64,000 bases of DNA from the NCBI GenBank assembly GCA_012064415.1, contig SSNU01000067.1:345175-409174 (forward strand), written 5' to 3'. Origin of the DNA: Gyrodactylus bullatarudis (Eukaryota > Platyhelminthes > Monogenea > Gyrodactylidea > Gyrodactylidae). This document shows positions 61,924 to 64,000 of this stretch, piece after piece. The translations under genes were made by a program, and so were the position numbers. The notes under the pieces were generated by a model, which saw only the letters and a list, made by a program, of their open reading frames with translations, did no database searches and was not told the origin of the DNA. Position 1 is the first letter of the stretch, and each line of letters begins with the position of its first letter.

Positions 61924-62777
61924 TTAAAGATTATCAATTTGAGTTACATTCCTGTCTTCAACATGTTCTTCAATGTAAATCTTATTGACGTAATTGTATG
62001 AGGCTTTGAAATTTTCAATATCAACGTCATTGGCACACTGAATGATAATGCCCTTGAGTGAGGCCTTGTCAAGCTGAATGCCTTGGCTCATTTTGATATC
62101 CAATTCTTTTTTGATAGAATCTCTTAATAATTGGAATTTGGTCTTTTTCTTCTCTACGACCAGGGAACAAAAATCAATGAGTTACTTGAGGAAAGCAGAA
62201 TTGGTGAACATATGAAACATTGTGTTACCAACTCATACTCTGCAAAAGATAGGATAGAAGAGGTAAATATGAATAATTATGAAAAATTATATAGTTTAGA
62301 TGTAGAGTATATGTATACTAACATTCCAGTTGATCAAGCCCTGGATGTGTTGAATGATATTCTAACTTTTCCTGGAGATTTGAACAACCAGAAAAAAGAT
62401 TTTGTGATTGAAGCTTCTAAAATATGTCTAAATGCTACTATTTTTAGATTTAATCAAAAGTTTTATGTTCAAAAATTTGGTTTAGCTATGGGAAATCCTT
62501 TATATCCAACAATAGCGAATATATTTATGACTAGAATAGATAATATGCTTATTAAGGAAATTAGACCAAAATTACTCATAAGGTACTTAGATGACTATTT
62601 AGTAATAACAAAGACGACTAATCGACAAATAAGTATAGCTATATCTAAAATAGGAAGGGAATATAGAATCATAAAATTGACAACAGAAAAAGAGGAAGAT
62701 AACTCTCTTAATTTTCTAGATATGAAACTAATGTCAATCAATGTCACAGTCAGAAACCTCCTCTCCCTTCTGTCCTT
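61711..62777. repeat. Direct repeats flanking a Penelope-like fragment
   Basis: Copies of about 46 bp at 61711-61757 and 62733-62777 share GTCAATCA, CAGTCAGAAACCTCCTCTCC and CTTCTGTCCT with three or four differences. They bracket the reverse transcriptase fragment and the unidentified coding fragment. Penelope-like copies are often flanked by direct pseudo-LTR repeats; this could be a remnant of one. Confidence 0.65.
61924..62181 (-). pseudogene. Unidentified coding-like fragment joined to a Penelope-like element
   Basis: The minus strand has an open frame of about 85 codons between stops, with no ATG near its 5' end. It includes KKKTKFQLLRDSIKKELDIK and, later, SQGIQLDKASLKGIIIQC then ANDVDIENFKASYNYVNKIY. 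Its base composition is less AT-rich than the surroundings and it reads like a real soluble helical protein. I do not recognise the family. It overlaps the plus-strand start of the reverse transcriptase fragment at about 62145-62165, which is probably the junction of two unrelated sequences. Confidence 0.45.
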
Positions 62778-62796
62778 TGTTCTGATAATGAGATGA
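62150..62796 (+). pseudogene. Penelope-like reverse transcriptase fragment
   Basis: The open frame 62131-62796 carries reverse transcriptase blocks in order: SLDVEYMYTNIP (motif A aspartate), FGLAMGNPLYPTIANIFM (motif B), IRYLDDYLVI (motif C YxDD) and LNFLDMKL (motif D/E region), all of Penelope type. The first few codons (62131-62150) and the last 21 are foreign; the end is supplied by a direct repeat copy (62733-62777). The N-terminal fingers, thumb and endonuclease are missing. It lies opposite in orientation to the 60533-61210 endonuclease fragment, so the two are not one element in place. Confidence 0.88.
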
Positions 62797-63066
62797 AATT
62801 CATGTTTGGACCACCAACTTGTTATTCTTGAAACCTGGTAACAATTTTAACAAACTATTCAGTTAAATCCTATGAGAATTCCCAATTCATAACTCTACAC
62901 TGTTGGATTGTTTGATAAAAAATCTTTAAAATTTTCGAATTTTGAGATTTAAACAAAGCGAAGAAATTATAAAGATAACAAACCTGTATAATGAATCATC
63001 ACTCAGAAGTGGAAAGATCCTTTTCTATAATGAAGGCAATCCTATAAAAAAGATAAAGCTAGTTAA

Positions 63067-63806
63067 TATGATTTTTACAAATTTCTCATTATTTTCACCA
63101 AATAATCGAATTGGATCAAGATTTTTTGGAGTCTGGATCATGAGAGCCATTTTCCCGATATGGAGAAAAAAAATTTAGAAAATTAGGGAAAAACGGCAAA
63201 TATGAAATCTTGAAGTAGCGCCAAATTCCCATTTTTTGAACTTTGAGTTGAAAATTTTTGCTGATTTCAATGTGAGAGAGCAATCAAAAGTTCATTTTTA
63301 GGATCACGATTAGACAAAGAAATAAAAATGCTGAATCTTATTTTAACCCTAGAACTGAATCTCGGGTTATTTTTCACCCGATTTGTATTGAAACCCCCAT
63401 AAGAAAAAAAAATTCCGTTCTAGGGTTAATCACGCCATAATCGAGTCAAAATGAAATTTTTATTTTTTCATCATTTTCCCTACTTGAATGTCGATGAAAT
63501 TTGATATTTCAAGATCCCAGAAAAATGACGAATTTATCAAAATTTTTATGATGATCATCGGTTTTTTTGTTCGATTGTGATCCTACAAATCAACTTGAGA
63601 TCGCTCTCTCACATTGAAATCAGCAAAAAATTGGGAATTTGGTGCTACTTCAAGATTTCATATTTACCGAATTTTTCTTAAAAATTAATTTTTCCAAATT
63701 TTTTTTCTCCATATCGGGAAAATGGGTCTCTTGATTCAGATTCTAAAAAATCTTGATCCAATTCGATTATTTGGTGAAAAAAAATTAGAACTTTGTAAAA
63801 ATCATA
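63067..63806. repeat. Foldback element, family A, with a nested insertion
   Basis: Left arm about 63067-63280 and right arm about 63590-63806 are inverted copies at roughly 85-90%. Shared motifs are TGATTTTTACAAA, TCGAATTGGATCAAGATTTT, CGATATGGAGAAAAAAA and TTGATTTCAATGTGAGAGAG-type stretches. The arms also carry the GAAATCTTGAAGTAGCGCC motif seen in the talin introns. The spacer contains the 79-bp piggyBac-like element. Confidence 0.75.
63347..63425. mobile_element. 79-bp piggyBac-like miniature element, copy 2
   Basis: CCCTAGAAC...GTTCTAGGG inverted ends flanked by intact TTAA on both sides (63343-63346 and 63426-63429). It shares TTTGTATTGAAAC and CCCATAAG with copy 1 in WDR47 intron 4 (opposite orientation). 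It sits inside a family A hairpin. Confidence 0.8.
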
Positions 63807-64000
63807 AATTACCATCTTCATATTAACTAGCTTTATAAGATATATTTCATGGTCATATTTTGAATTTTCGGTAGCAGTTCGTTTCAGGTTCACCGAAAAA
63901 TTGGGCTTAGCACTCCTATTGCGCGTAGCCAATCAGATTCATCTGAGTTCTTAAAAGTGGGGGATCATGGTGTAAGGTCTATTAGAGCCTATTATTTAGT
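63807..64000. other. Window end, non-coding
   Basis: No gene or repeat recognised in the last 194 bp. Confidence 0.4.

Noticed and set aside
1..64000. CRISPR arrays, operons, bacterial promoters and riboswitches
   Set aside because: The window is clearly eukaryotic. No regularly spaced short repeats or prokaryotic gene layout are seen.

Overview
This is a eukaryotic, animal-type genomic window. It is AT-rich (roughly 30% GC by eye), carries spliceosomal introns with GT...AG borders, and encodes metazoan proteins (talin, WDR47, LARP7, a B-type muscarinic receptor). The B-type receptor, the mixture of very short (35-90 nt) and multi-kilobase introns, and the Penelope-like and Tc1/mariner-type repeats fit a protostome invertebrate, most likely an arthropod. 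I cannot name the species from sequence alone. Exon models below were built by hand from reading-frame continuity, splice signals and remembered family sequences; I ran no alignment.

Layout. 93-18489 (+): most of a talin gene, 28 exons, open at the 5' edge. 18847-19343 (-): ZNHIT1, tail-to-tail with talin and head-to-head with the next gene. 19459-28796 (+): WDR47 in 9 exons, with a 3.2-kb intron holding two transposon-like elements. 30711-33167 (-): LARP7 in 2 exons, head-to-head with 33274-34518 (+), an intronless phosphoglycerate kinase. 35037-36728 (-): an intronless B-type muscarinic acetylcholine receptor. From about 36.8 kb to the end I find no host gene. That 27-kb stretch is a graveyard of foldback and terminal-inverted-repeat elements plus at least three Penelope-like retroelement fragments.

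The genes do not form a pathway. They are housekeeping and neuronal or cytoskeletal genes: integrin-actin linkage, SWR1/SRCAP chromatin remodelling, microtubule-associated WDR47, 7SK snRNP, glycolysis and cholinergic signalling. Two intergenic gaps (about 106-133 bp) are probably shared bidirectional promoters.

The most unusual items are: a talin whose C-terminal actin-binding/dimerisation region is strongly diverged and shortened and which uses a 15-nt micro-exon; a perfect 395-bp inverted repeat 320 bp upstream of the receptor gene; a pair of roughly 78-bp piggyBac-like miniature elements; a hairpin repeat with a tRNA-like sequence in its loop; and an unidentified coding-like fragment fused to a Penelope reverse transcriptase remnant. 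I see no clear evidence of a wholly new multi-gene system.
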